Below, piece by piece: positions 1-7,832 of a DNA stretch of 10,496 nucleotides (within the stretch, counting starts at the first letter, position 1; every line of letters begins with the position of its first letter). The stretch is from Actinomycetota bacterium. Lineage in GTDB: Bacteria; Actinomycetota; Actinomycetes; Streptosporangiales; Streptosporangiaceae. Position numbers and translations under genes: made by a program. The notes under the pieces were generated by a model. That model saw only the letters and a program-made list of their open reading frames with translations. It made no database searches and had not been told where the DNA came from. The stretch is from assembly GCA_003242605.1 (NCBI GenBank), contig QGUZ01000172.1, positions 1 to 10,496 on the forward strand, written 5' to 3'.

Positions 1-249
1 GGGGTGCCGCCCCCGGCCTACCCCGCCGCCGTGCTGGCGGAGCGCCGCCGCCGCGCCGAGGAGGGGCTGGCGGCCGGCACCCCGCCCGCCGGCCCGCCGC
101 CGGGCACGCCGGGGCAGGCCGTACCGGCCGGGACGCCGGGGACGGCGGCGCCCGCGTCGCAGCCTCCGCAGGCCGCGCCGCCACAGGAGCCGGCGGTGCC
201 GCGGGGAACGGCCGAGCCCACGCCCGGCGGGTTCGTGCCGCCCGCCTGA
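1..249 (+). CDS. C-terminal end of a Pro/Ala-rich protein (partial)
   Basis: The reading frame is open from the first base and stops at TGA 247-249, so only about 82 C-terminal residues are visible. A short charged stretch (LAERRRRAEEGLAAG) is followed by a low-complexity tail rich in Pro, Ala, Gly and Thr, with repeated GTP/PAGTPG-like units. Third codon positions are almost all G or C, as expected for a real gene in this genome. There is no recognisable domain, so no function is assigned. Such tails are common at the ends of actinobacterial membrane or regulatory proteins. A Gly-rich minus-strand frame over the same bases is less convincing. A hairpin follows eight bases after the stop. Confidence 0.55.
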   Translation, partial: GVPPPAYPAAVLAERRRRAEEGLAAGTPPAGPPPGTPGQAVPAGTPGTAAPASQPPQAAPPQEPAVPRGTAEPTPGGFVPPA

Positions 250-256
250 CCCCGCA

Positions 257-271
257 CGCCCCGGCGGGGCG
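257..271 (+). terminator. GC hairpin after the partial CDS
   Basis: CGCCCC (257-262), loop GGC, GGGGCG (266-271): a perfect 6-bp stem seven bases beyond the stop at 249. A second small stem, GGCGG-gga-CCGCC (303-315), lies closer to the convergent gene ending at 326. There is no T-run, so termination is inferred from position and structure only. Either stem could serve both converging transcripts. Confidence 0.35.
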
Positions 272-325
272 GATCGGGCCCCGCGCGGACCGGCCTGCGG
301 GCGGCGGGGACCGCCTCGGCCGCCG

Positions 326-1582
326 TTACGAGCCGATGCGCCAGGAGCGCAGGTAGTCCTCCTGCTCGGGGGTGAGCGTGTCGATGCGCACGCCCGCGGC
401 GTCGAGCTTGAGCCGGGCGACCTCGGCGTCGATCTCCTCCGGCACGTCGTAGACGCCGGGGGCGAGGCCCGCGCGCTCCCGGGCGAGCCAGGCCACGGCG
501 AGCGCCTGGGCGGCGAACGACATGTCCATCACCGCGGCCGGGTGGCCCTCGGCGGCGGTGAGGTTCACCAGCCGCCCCTCGGCGAGCAGCAGCAGGCGGC
601 GGCCGTCGGGGAGCACGTACTCGTCGGTGTTCGGCCGCACGCCCGGGTTGACCGCGACCGCGATCTCGCCGAGCGCGCGCACGTCGATCTCCACGTCGAA
701 GTGGCCGGCGTTGGCGAGGATCGCCCCGTCCTTCATGGCCGCGAAGTGCTCGGCGTGGATCACGTCGCGGTTGCCGGTCACGGTGACGAACACGTCGCCC
801 TCGGCCGCGGCCTCGGCCATCGGCCGCACCTCGTAGCCCTGCAGGCTCGCATCGAGCGCCTTCACCGGGTCGATCTCGGTGACGATCACCCGGGCGCCGA
901 GCCCGCGGGCCCGCTCGGCCACGCCGCGGCCGCAGTACCCGAACCCGGCGACCACCACGGTACGGCCGGCGAGCAGGGCGTTGGTGGCCCGCATGACCCC
1001 GTCGAGGGTGGACTGGCCGGTGCCGTACCGGTTGTCGAACATGCGCTTGACCCGGGTGTCGTTCACCGCGACCACCGGGAAGCGCAGCGCGCCCTCGGCG
1101 GCCATGCGGCGCAGCCGGATCACCCCGGTGGTGGTCTCCTCGCAGCCGCCGGTCACCCGGTCCAGCAGCTCGGTGCGCTCGGTGTGCAGGGTGTTCACCA
1201 GGTCGCAGCCGTCGTCGAGCACGAGGTCCGGCTCGACGTCGAGCGCCCGGTGGATGTGGCGGTAGTAGGTGTCCCGGTCGACCCCCGCCCTCGCGTGCAC
1301 GGTGATCCCGTGCTCGGCGAGGGCGGCGGCGACGTCGTCCTGGGTGGACAGCGGGTTGGAGGCGGCTAGCGCGATCTCGGCGCCGCCCGCCCGCAGCGCC
1401 CCCATCAGCACCGCGGTCTCCGCGGTGACGTGGAGGCAGGCCGCGATGCGCAGGCCGGCGAGCGGCCGCTCGGCCGCGAAGCGCGCGCCGATCGCCCGCA
1501 GCACCGGCATGTGCCGGGCGGCCCAGTCGATGCGGCGCTCCCCCGCCTCGGCCCCGGCCGTCCGACCGGCCGTGCGCATCAC
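326..1582 (-). CDS. Short-form (archaeal/Thermotoga-type) S-adenosylhomocysteine hydrolase paralogue
   Basis: This 418-residue protein belongs to the adenosylhomocysteinase family, which reversibly splits S-adenosylhomocysteine into adenosine and homocysteine using bound NAD. It lacks the roughly 45-residue insert and the KPxHYRY tail of the canonical enzyme encoded just upstream, and ends in YLRSWRIGS. Its signature is FDNRYGTGQSTLDG (about 182-195), and GHPAAVMDMSF resembles archaeal and Thermotoga enzymes. Catalytic positions are kept: H51, D124, E149, K179, D183 and the histidines of NAGHFD and EGHP. The cysteine of the canonical YGC motif is Thr188. The Rossmann motif GFGYCGRG is at 213-220. 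Some short-form enzymes act on S-inosylhomocysteine, so the substrate is uncertain. GTG (1582) and ATG (1579) are adjacent start choices. The start lies one base after the upstream stop, which implies translational coupling. Confidence 0.9.
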   Translation of the reverse strand: MMRTAGRTAGAEAGERRIDWAARHMPVLRAIGARFAAERPLAGLRIAACLHVTAETAVLMGALRAGGAEIALAASNPLSTQDDVAAALAEHGITVHARAGVDRDTYYRHIHRALDVEPDLVLDDGCDLVNTLHTERTELLDRVTGGCEETTTGVIRLRRMAAEGALRFPVVAVNDTRVKRMFDNRYGTGQSTLDGVMRATNALLAGRTVVVAGFGYCGRGVAERARGLGARVIVTEIDPVKALDASLQGYEVRPMAEAAAEGDVFVTVTGNRDVIHAEHFAAMKDGAILANAGHFDVEIDVRALGEIAVAVNPGVRPNTDEYVLPDGRRLLLLAEGRLVNLTAAEGHPAAVMDMSFAAQALAVAWLARERAGLAPGVYDVPEEIDAEVARLKLDAAGVRIDTLTPEQEDYLRSWRIGS

Positions 1583-1583
1583 C

Positions 1584-3014
<1,431 letters not shown>

Positions 3015-3018
3015 CTGC

Positions 3019-3028
3019 CCTTCCTCTC
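3019..3028 (-). promoter_or_regulatory. Ribosome binding site of ahcY
   Basis: On the minus strand GAGAGGAAGG ends four bases before the ATG at 3014-3012. This supports that start, and MDFKVADLSLAEFGRKEI is the usual N-terminus of the family. Confidence 0.75.
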
Positions 3029-3110
3029 CACCGTGTGGACGTTGCGACGGGGCTCGTCGGCGTCGGCTTCTTCGGTGCTTGTCTCTCGTGCTACGCGTGC
3101 GAGTCTAGGA

Positions 3111-3127
3111 GCCGGGCGCGGCCCGGC
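3111..3127. repeat. Perfect inverted repeat in the ahcY / merR divergent region
   Basis: GCCGGGC-gcg-GCCCGGC is a 7-bp perfect dyad with a 3-base centre. It lies 97 bases before the ahcY start and 49 bases before the regulator start. It could be an operator, or a hairpin in the ahcY leader if transcription starts upstream of it. I see no convincing -35 next to it. Confidence 0.4.
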
Positions 3128-3146
3128 GCACATCCCACCGGCTGAA

Positions 3147-3166
3147 TCTCACACGGAAATGTAAGA
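3147..3166. promoter_or_regulatory. Imperfect dyad and candidate -10 immediately upstream of the MerR-type gene
   Basis: TCTCACA-cggaaa-TGTAAGA pairs 6 of 7 positions (20 bp in all). Its right arm overlaps TGTAAGAAT (3160-3168), a plausible extended -10 whose transcript would begin at or next to the ATG at 3176. No TTGAC-like -35 is seen at the normal distance. MerR proteins bind spaced dyads, so this is the best operator candidate for autoregulation and perhaps for the divergent ahcY. The assignment is inference. Confidence 0.35.
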
Positions 3167-3175
3167 ATTGCTGGC

Positions 3176-3508
3176 ATGCGAATCACCGAGGCGGCGAAGA
3201 GGCTCGGCATGTCCCCGCGGATGCTCCGCTACCGGGAGCGGCTCGGCCTGCTGCCGCCCGTCCGCGCGAAGGGCGCGCACCGGCGCTTCGGCCCCGAGGA
3301 GCTCGCCGCGGTCGTCCAGGCGACCGAGCTGGAGCGGCGGTTCGACGTGTCCCCGGCCGAGCTGGCGTTCGGGCTGCGGGTGCTGGCCGACCCCGAGGTG
3401 ATGCAGGCCGTGCGCGACCTGGGCGTGCGCATCGGCCGGATCCCGGCGCCGCGGCGGGCGCTCGACTTCGAGAAGGAGAAAGCGCTGCGGCTGCTCGACC
3501 GCCGCTGA
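3176..3508 (+). CDS. Small MerR-family transcriptional regulator
   Basis: This 110-residue protein has an N-terminal winged helix-turn-helix of MerR type. It runs RITEAAKRLGMSPRMLRYRE, then RLGLLPPVR and a wing segment GAHRRFGPEEL. A helical linker follows at about 42-80, and a short basic tail ends in KEKALRLLDRR. It has no cysteine, so it is not a thiol-metal sensor of the MerR/ZntR kind, and there is no room for a ligand-binding domain. It may bind DNA constitutively or act as a small co-regulator. No Shine-Dalgarno precedes the ATG, and a -10-like TAAGAAT lies seven bases upstream, so a leaderless mRNA is plausible. It is divergent from the ahcY pair, which makes that pair the first candidate target. 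Function beyond DNA binding is not known. Confidence 0.85.
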   Translation: MRITEAAKRLGMSPRMLRYRERLGLLPPVRAKGAHRRFGPEELAAVVQATELERRFDVSPAELAFGLRVLADPEVMQAVRDLGVRIGRIPAPRRALDFEKEKALRLLDRR

Positions 3509-3530
3509 GCGGCGCCCGCGGGAGCGCCGC
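3509..3530. terminator. GC hairpin between the convergent MerR-type and CDF genes
   Basis: GCGGCGC (3509-3515), an 8-base loop, then GCGCCGC (3524-3530). The perfect 7-bp stem begins directly after the TGA at 3508. It sits in the 43-bp gap between two converging genes, so it may terminate both. There is no U-tract. Confidence 0.45.
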
Positions 3531-3551
3531 CCGCGGCCGTGCCGTACCGGC

Positions 3552-4523
3552 TCAGGCGGGCCGGTCGGCGGACGCCGGTGAGCCGTCCCGGCCCGGACCG
3601 CCCGCGGCCAGGTCCGCCCGGTAGAGGTCGGGCTCGAGGTAGATGACCCGGGCGATCGGCACCGCCTCGCGCACCCGCCGCTCGGCCGCGTCGATCGCCG
3701 CGGCCACCTCGGCGGCGGTGTCGTCGTGGTCGATGGCGATCTTGGCGGCGACGAGCAGCTCCTCCGGGCCGAGGTGGAGCGTGCGCAGGTGGATGACCCG
3801 CTCGACGTCCTCGCCGGCCTCGAGCGCGGCGATGATCCGCTCCTCGTCCTCGGGGTTCGCGCCCTCGCCGATGAGCAGCGACTTGGTCTCCATGGCGAGG
3901 ATCACCGCGATGACCCCGAGCAACACGCCGATCATGAGGGTGCCGATGCCGTCCCAGACGCCGTCCCCGGTGATCACCGCCAGGGTCACGCCGAACAGCG
4001 CGAAGACCAGGCCGAGCAGCGCGCCGAGATCCTCCAGCAGCACCACGGGCAGCTCGGGGGCCTTGGCCCGGCGCACGAACTCCACCCAGGAGCGGTCGCC
4101 CCGGACCTCGTTCGCCTCGAGGATCGCGGTGCGGAACGAGTACGCCTCGGCGGCGATCGCGAAGATCAGCACGCCGAACGCCCAGCCCGGGGTCTCCACC
4201 GGGTGCGGGTCGGCGATCTTGTGCACGCCCTCGTAGATCGAGAACAGCGCGCCGATCGTGAACAGCACGACCGCGACCACGAACGAGTAGAAGTACCGCT
4301 CGCGGCCGTAGCCGAACGGGTGCTCCCGGGTCCGCTTACGCGCGGCGCGCTTGCCCCCGATGAGCAGCAGCAGCTGGTTGCCGGAGTCCGCCACCGAGTG
4401 CACCGCCTCGGCGGCCATCGACGACGCCCCGGTGAACAGGAACGCCACGAACTTCGCCGCGGCGATCGCGAGGTTCGCGCCCAGCGCCGCGATGATCGCC
4501 TTGGTTCCGCCCCCTGCGCTCAC
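3552..4523 (-). CDS. Cation diffusion facilitator (CDF) family transporter
   Basis: This 323-residue inner-membrane protein exports divalent metal ions, probably Zn2+, by proton antiport. Hydrophobic segments lie at about 8-30, 36-56, 79-98, 114-130, 158-183 and 192-212. Helix 2 carries the CDF metal-site pattern HSVAD (H42, D46). The corresponding site in the fifth segment reads LLEDLGALLG (E164, D165) instead of the HxxxD of classic CDFs, a variant I associate with the SLC30A9-like branch. A cytoplasmic C-terminal domain (about 215-300, IDHDDTAAEVAAAIDAAE) follows, then a Pro/Asp/Gly tail. The GTG start at 4523 has GGAGAG (4533-4528) four bases upstream. It lies 66 bp downstream of the SIS gene on the same strand, with a dyad between them, so it may be a partly separate unit. 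Metal specificity cannot be read from sequence alone. Confidence 0.9.
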   Translation of the reverse strand: MSAGGGTKAIIAALGANLAIAAAKFVAFLFTGASSMAAEAVHSVADSGNQLLLLIGGKRAARKRTREHPFGYGRERYFYSFVVAVVLFTIGALFSIYEGVHKIADPHPVETPGWAFGVLIFAIAAEAYSFRTAILEANEVRGDRSWVEFVRRAKAPELPVVLLEDLGALLGLVFALFGVTLAVITGDGVWDGIGTLMIGVLLGVIAVILAMETKSLLIGEGANPEDEERIIAALEAGEDVERVIHLRTLHLGPEELLVAAKIAIDHDDTAAEVAAAIDAAERRVREAVPIARVIYLEPDLYRADLAAGGPGRDGSPASADRPA

Positions 4524-4550
4524 GCTTCTCTCCGCTCTTTTCGTCCCCCC

Positions 4551-4571
4551 TGCGGGACCCGATGTCCCGCA
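4551..4571. repeat. Perfect 8-bp inverted repeat between the SIS and CDF genes
   Basis: TGCGGGAC-ccgat-GTCCCGCA is a perfect dyad with a 5-base centre. It ends 28 bases before the CDF start and begins to the right at 4571, 18 bases from the SIS stop. In the sense (minus) direction it is followed by six G rather than T, so it is not a normal intrinsic terminator. It could be an operator, an attenuator or a transcript-stabilising hairpin. Confidence 0.5.
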
Positions 4572-4589
4572 AAACCGGCACGCGGGATC

Positions 4590-5705
4590 TTATTGCGAAA
4601 CGCCGGCCTGGAACTCCGCAATCGCCGCCATCCGGGCGGGATCCATCCCGTATCCGAGGGCGAGGTAGACGCTGGCGAAGTCGCAGAGCCCGACGAGCGT
4701 GGCGAGCCGCTCCAGCGGGTGCGCGCCCTCGGCGTCGATCACGGTCACCGGCACGCCCCGCTCCTCCGCGACCCGCACCGCGGCCTCGCGGCAGCGCACC
4801 AGGCGCGGGCTCTCCTCGGCGTCGCGCAGCAGGAACAGGCGCAGGGTACGGCCCGGCCCGTCGGCGAAGACGTCCTTCTCGGCCACCGGGCCGTCGAACG
4901 CGGCGATCTGGGTGTGGCCGGCCTCGGGGAGCTCGCCCCAGACCGCCGGGTACCGGGCGTGGGTGTGCAGCGCCCCGGCGAACCGGCGCGCCGCCGCCGC
5001 GGCGAGCGGGTAGCTGCCCCAGATCATCGGCACGGTGTCGGCGAGCTCGAGGGCGAGGTTCTTGCCGGGGTTGATGAACGCCTCGCTCCCCGGCCGGCAC
5101 CGGTGGGCCACCTCCTCCAGCCGCCGGGCCGCGGCCTCGCACGCGTCCGCCACGCCGCGCACCAGGCCGAGCGCGCCCGCCGCGACGACCAGCGGCACGG
5201 CGAGGTCCCACACGGTCGCGGGCGGCGCGTCGTACCCCGGCAGCGGCACGAACACGCCGCGCGACCGCAGGGTGACCTCCTCCAGCGGCGAGCCGGTCCG
5301 GCCGACCGCGAACAGCCCGCAGCCGCGCCGGGCCGCCTCGGCGGCGAGCGCCACGGTCTCCTCCTCGGCGCCGGTGCGGGATACCGCCATCACCAGGTCG
5401 GCCGCGCCCACCCAGCCGGGCAGCAGCGGCGAGCGCACGGTGGCGACCGCCACCGGCACGCCGTACCCGCAGACCGCGGCGAGCATGTCCCCGGCGAGGG
5501 CGCCGGAGCCCACGCCCGCCACGACGATCGCGCGGGGCCGCCCGTCGCGGGCGATCCGGTCCGCCCCGGCCTCGGCCGCCGCCAGGTGGGCCATGCGGAC
5601 CCGGGCCGCGGACGAGGCGACCTCGCGCAGCACCCCGCCCGGGTCGGTCCGCTCCAGGTACTCGAGGTCGTCGAGCCGCTCAGGCTCGAATTCGCGGGTC
5701 GGCAC
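4590..5705 (-). CDS. SIS-domain sugar-phosphate isomerase (phosphoglucose/phosphomannose isomerase-like)
   Basis: This 371-residue protein has two SIS folds. GVGSGALAGD (64-73) and AVSRTGAEEET (107-117) form the first phosphate-binding site. The C-terminus CDFASVYLALGYGMDP matches the bifunctional phosphoglucose/phosphomannose isomerase family. In the actinobacterial manB cluster this gene is usually annotated as mannose-6-phosphate isomerase, giving Man6P from Fru6P for ManB. The expected active-site block is altered. LPEAGH keeps the histidine, but the upstream NEN-type motif, which carries the general-base Glu in archaeal enzymes as I recall them, reads HTHAR, with Thr at the Glu position. 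Activity is therefore less certain than the fold. The GTG start at 5705 is six bases after the Trm112 stop and has no clear Shine-Dalgarno, so it is probably coupled. Nearby alternative starts are possible. Confidence 0.85.
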   Translation of the reverse strand: MPTREFEPERLDDLEYLERTDPGGVLREVASSAARVRMAHLAAAEAGADRIARDGRPRAIVVAGVGSGALAGDMLAAVCGYGVPVAVATVRSPLLPGWVGAADLVMAVSRTGAEEETVALAAEAARRGCGLFAVGRTGSPLEEVTLRSRGVFVPLPGYDAPPATVWDLAVPLVVAAGALGLVRGVADACEAAARRLEEVAHRCRPGSEAFINPGKNLALELADTVPMIWGSYPLAAAAARRFAGALHTHARYPAVWGELPEAGHTQIAAFDGPVAEKDVFADGPGRTLRLFLLRDAEESPRLVRCREAAVRVAEERGVPVTVIDAEGAHPLERLATLVGLCDFASVYLALGYGMDPARMAAIAEFQAGVSQ

Positions 5706-5711
5706 GGCCGG

Positions 5712-5885
5712 TTACGGCCTGCGCGCCTCGTCGACGAGCAGGACCGGGATCTGGTCCCGCACCGGGTAGATCAGGCCGCACGACTCGCCGGTGCAGGCGA
5801 GCTCGTCGGTCTCGGTCTCGGCGCGCAGCGGCGACTTGCACGCCGGGCAGGCGAGAATCTCGAGCAGCCAGTCGTCGATCTTCAC
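5712..5885 (-). CDS. Trm112-family small zinc-binding protein
   Basis: This 57-residue protein begins MKIDDWLLEILACPACKSPL and ends DQIPVLLVDEARRP. It has the Trm112 layout: CPAC (C13, C16), a second pair CTGESC (C31, C36) that can bind one zinc, and the closing YPVRDQIPVLL motif. In eukaryotes and archaea Trm112 proteins activate and stabilise methyltransferases for tRNA, rRNA or release factors. Bacterial partners are poorly known. The GTG start at 5885 is fixed by GAGGAAG (5895-5889) three bases upstream, which overlaps the manB stop codon. The frame is open further upstream, but only as antisense-like shadow of manB. It sits between manB and the SIS gene with gaps of 8 and 6 bases, clearly one transcription unit. 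Confidence 0.9.
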   Translation of the reverse strand: MKIDDWLLEILACPACKSPLRAETETDELACTGESCGLIYPVRDQIPVLLVDEARRP

Positions 5886-5888
5886 TGT

Positions 5889-5895
5889 CTTCCTC
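5889..5895 (-). promoter_or_regulatory. Ribosome binding site of the Trm112-like gene, overlapping the manB stop
   Basis: GAGGAAG on the minus strand shares bases with the manB TGA (5896-5894) and lies three bases before the GTG at 5885-5883. This decides the start of the small gene and indicates termination-reinitiation coupling with manB. Confidence 0.75.
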
Positions 5896-7261
5896 AGCTC
5901 CTCACGATGGCGAGAACCGCGTCCCGGATCGCCGACATGCTCTCCTCGTCGCGGGCCTCGGCGTTCAGCCGCAGCAGCGGCTCGGTGTTGGACGGCCGCA
6001 GGTTGAACCACCAGTCCGGCCCGGCCACGGTGAGGCCGTCGAGCTCGTCGATCCGCACGTCGTCGCGGCCGGCGTACGCCTCGCGCACCCGGGCGAGCAC
6101 GGCCGCCTGGTCGGCGACCCGGCTGTTGATCTCGCCCGAGGCGACGTACCGGGTGTAGCCGGCGACCAGCTCGGACAGCGGCTTCGGCTGGGTGCCGAGC
6201 GCGGCGATCACGTGCAGCGCGGCGAGCATGCCGGAGTCGGCGAACCAGAAGTCGCGGAAGTAGTAGTGCGCCGAGTGCTCGCCGCCGAACACCGCCCCGG
6301 TGCGGGCCATCTCGGCCTTGATGAACGAGTGGCCGACCCGGGTGCGCACCGGCGTGCCGCCGTGCTCGGCGATGATCTCGGGCACCGCCCTCGAGGTGAT
6401 CAGGTTGTGGATGACGGTCGCGCCGGGGTGCCGGGCGAGCTCGCGCACGGCGACGAGCGCGGTGATCGCGGACGGCGAGACCGACTCGCCCCGCTCGTCC
6501 ACCACCCAGCAGCGGTCGGCGTCGCCGTCGAAGGCGAGGCCGAGGTCGGCCCCGGCCTCGAGCACGGCCTTGCGCAGGTCGCGCAGGTTCTCCGGCTCCA
6601 GCGGGTTCGCCTCGTGGTTGGGGAAGGTGCCGTCGAGCTCGAAGTAGAGCGGGACCAGCTCGATCGGCAGGTCCCCGGCGCCGAGCACGGCGGGCACGGT
6701 GTGCCCGGCCATGCCGTTCCCGGCGTCGACGACGATCTTGAGCGGCCGGAGCCCGGACAGGTCGACGAGCCCGCGCAGGTGCCGGGCGTACCCGCCGAGC
6801 AGGTCGCGGCGCTCGATCCGGCCGGCTCCGCCCCCGGCCGGGGCGAGGTCGCCGGAGTCGAGCAGCTTCTCGGCGCGCGCCCGGATCTCGGCCAGCCCGG
6901 TCTCCGCGCCGATCGGCACCGCGCCCGCGCGGCACATCTTCATGCCGTTGTACCGGGCGGGATTGTGGCTGGCCGTGAACATCACGCCGGGCAGGCCGAG
7001 GCTGCCGCTGGCGTAGTAGAGCAGGTCGGTCGACCCCAGCCCGGCGTCGATCACGTTCACGCCGCGGCCGGTCACCCCCCGGGCGAACGCCGCCGCGAGC
7101 GGCTCCGACGAGGTGCGCATGTCGCGCGCGATCACCACGGTGTCCGCGTCGCAGACCTCCGCGAAGGCCGCGCCGATCGCCTCGGCGGCGGTCTCGTCGA
7201 GCTCGTCCGGCACGACGCCGCGGATGTCGTACGCCTTGAATATCTTGGCGAGGTCGCCCAC
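5894..7261 (-). CDS. manB: Phosphomannomutase/phosphoglucomutase
   Basis: This 455-residue alpha-D-phosphohexomutase is expected to interconvert mannose-6-P and mannose-1-P, the precursor of GDP-mannose for cell-envelope mannosides and glycoprotein or lipid glycosylation. All four active-site blocks are present. The phosphoserine loop is TASHNPARYNG (S98), the Mg2+ site is DGDADR (245-250), the sugar-binding loop is GGEHSAHYYF (GEHSAH 327-332) and the phosphate-binding loop is RPSNTEP (422-428). Length is normal for the family. The N-terminus FKAYDIRGVVPDEL is canonical. The GTG start at 7261 is preceded by GAGGGGCGGA at 9 bases or less. It leads the tight unit with the Trm112-like and SIS genes. 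A 202-bp gap with hairpins separates it from DUF3499. Use of glucose phosphates as well cannot be excluded. Confidence 0.95.
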   Translation of the reverse strand: MGDLAKIFKAYDIRGVVPDELDETAAEAIGAAFAEVCDADTVVIARDMRTSSEPLAAAFARGVTGRGVNVIDAGLGSTDLLYYASGSLGLPGVMFTASHNPARYNGMKMCRAGAVPIGAETGLAEIRARAEKLLDSGDLAPAGGGAGRIERRDLLGGYARHLRGLVDLSGLRPLKIVVDAGNGMAGHTVPAVLGAGDLPIELVPLYFELDGTFPNHEANPLEPENLRDLRKAVLEAGADLGLAFDGDADRCWVVDERGESVSPSAITALVAVRELARHPGATVIHNLITSRAVPEIIAEHGGTPVRTRVGHSFIKAEMARTGAVFGGEHSAHYYFRDFWFADSGMLAALHVIAALGTQPKPLSELVAGYTRYVASGEINSRVADQAAVLARVREAYAGRDDVRIDELDGLTVAGPDWWFNLRPSNTEPLLRLNAEARDEESMSAIRDAVLAIVRS

Positions 7262-7463
7262 TTGGTCCGCCCCTCACTCAACTCCGATCGCTACGAGCCT
7301 AGTGGCCCGGGACGGGCCTACGGCCACAACGCCCGCCGGTGAACCGGCACGCGGCGGTGCGGAGCGAACCGGGTACGCAGGGTGACGCGACGATGGCATG
7401 CCGAAATGGCCGCCTGGCCGGGCCCCGTTGCGGGACCCGGCACCGGGCCTGCCGTTCGAACCG
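7262..7463 (-). promoter_or_regulatory. Gap upstream of manB with hairpins and a weak -10 candidate
   Basis: I find no gene in these 202 bases. Read on the minus strand, the first strong structure after DUF3499 is the hairpin at 7418-7440. Further on lies a perfect dyad GGCCCG-gga-CGGGCC (7304-7318). Next comes TAGGCT (complement of 7296-7301), which fits the actinobacterial TAnnnT -10 pattern. No TTGAC-like -35 is visible at the usual spacing, so a manB promoter here is plausible but weak. Confidence 0.3.
7418..7440 (-). terminator. Hairpin downstream of the DUF3499 gene
   Basis: As minus-strand RNA, CCGGGUCCCG, loop CAA, CGGGGCCCGG pair over 10 positions with a single G-U wobble. On the plus strand that pair is a mismatch, so the structure favours the minus transcript. 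It starts 23 bases after the DUF3499 stop. There is no U-tract. It may terminate or attenuate transcription before manB. Confidence 0.45.
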
Positions 7464-7832
7464 TCACTGCTCGCGCTCGGGCTGCGCGGAACGCAGCACG
7501 CGCAGATGGCCTCGCCGGCCCACCTCCACGCCTTGGCCGACCGGCTCGGTGTGCTGCGCGGGGGCGGGCTTGGCGGCCTCGCGGACCGCGTTGGCGAGCG
7601 CCTCCAGGTCGTCGGCGCTGGGTTGACCCGCCTCCGCGGGCAGGCGCACCACCTCCCAGCCGCGGGGGGCGGTGAGCCGCTCGGCGTGTTCCGCGCAGAG
7701 GTCGTAACAGTGCGGTTCCACGTACGTCGCAAGCGGGCCGAGAACGGCGGTGGAGTCGGCGTAGACGTACGTGAGTGTGAAGACGGCAGGCTGCCTGCAG
7801 GCGGTACGGGAACAGCTGCGGACGGGGCTCAC
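7464..7832 (-). CDS. DUF3499 family protein
   Basis: This 122-residue protein of unknown function is conserved next to manB in actinobacteria (Rv3258c-like as I recall). The N-terminal half carries CSRTAC (C7, C12), then LTYVYADSTAVLGPLA and EPHCYDLCAEH (C42, C46, with H41 and H49 nearby), followed by the typical ITAPRGWEVV-like LTAPRGWEVV. The two Cys pairs look like a small zinc-binding fold. The C-terminal half is Ala/Glu-rich and variable, without known motifs. The GTG start at 7832 matches the short N-terminus of the family. No Shine-Dalgarno precedes it, but TACGGT lies six bases upstream, so a leaderless transcript is possible. It is divergent from the zincin-like gene, with a 127-bp shared control region. 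Confidence 0.88.
   Translation of the reverse strand: MSPVRSCSRTACRQPAVFTLTYVYADSTAVLGPLATYVEPHCYDLCAEHAERLTAPRGWEVVRLPAEAGQPSADDLEALANAVREAAKPAPAQHTEPVGQGVEVGRRGHLRVLRSAQPEREQ

Noticed and set aside
3015..3175. An SAH-sensing riboswitch upstream of ahcY
   Set aside because: I could not match the conserved core of that riboswitch in the leader on the minus strand. Only a simple 7-bp dyad is visible.
3726..6158. An 810-codon open frame on the plus strand
   Set aside because: It runs antisense through the CDF, SIS and Trm112 genes and part of manB. The composition (Arg, His, Gly, Asp) is that of a shadow frame.
5712..7277. A 521-codon minus-strand frame that would fuse a long Arg-rich region to the Trm112 domain
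   Set aside because: All but the last 57 codons overlap manB in another frame. The ribosome binding site at 5889-5895 places the true start at 5885.
7274..7732. A minus-strand frame between manB and DUF3499
   Set aside because: It overlaps DUF3499 in another frame, has no ribosome binding site, and consists of Arg/Pro/Ser-rich low-complexity sequence.
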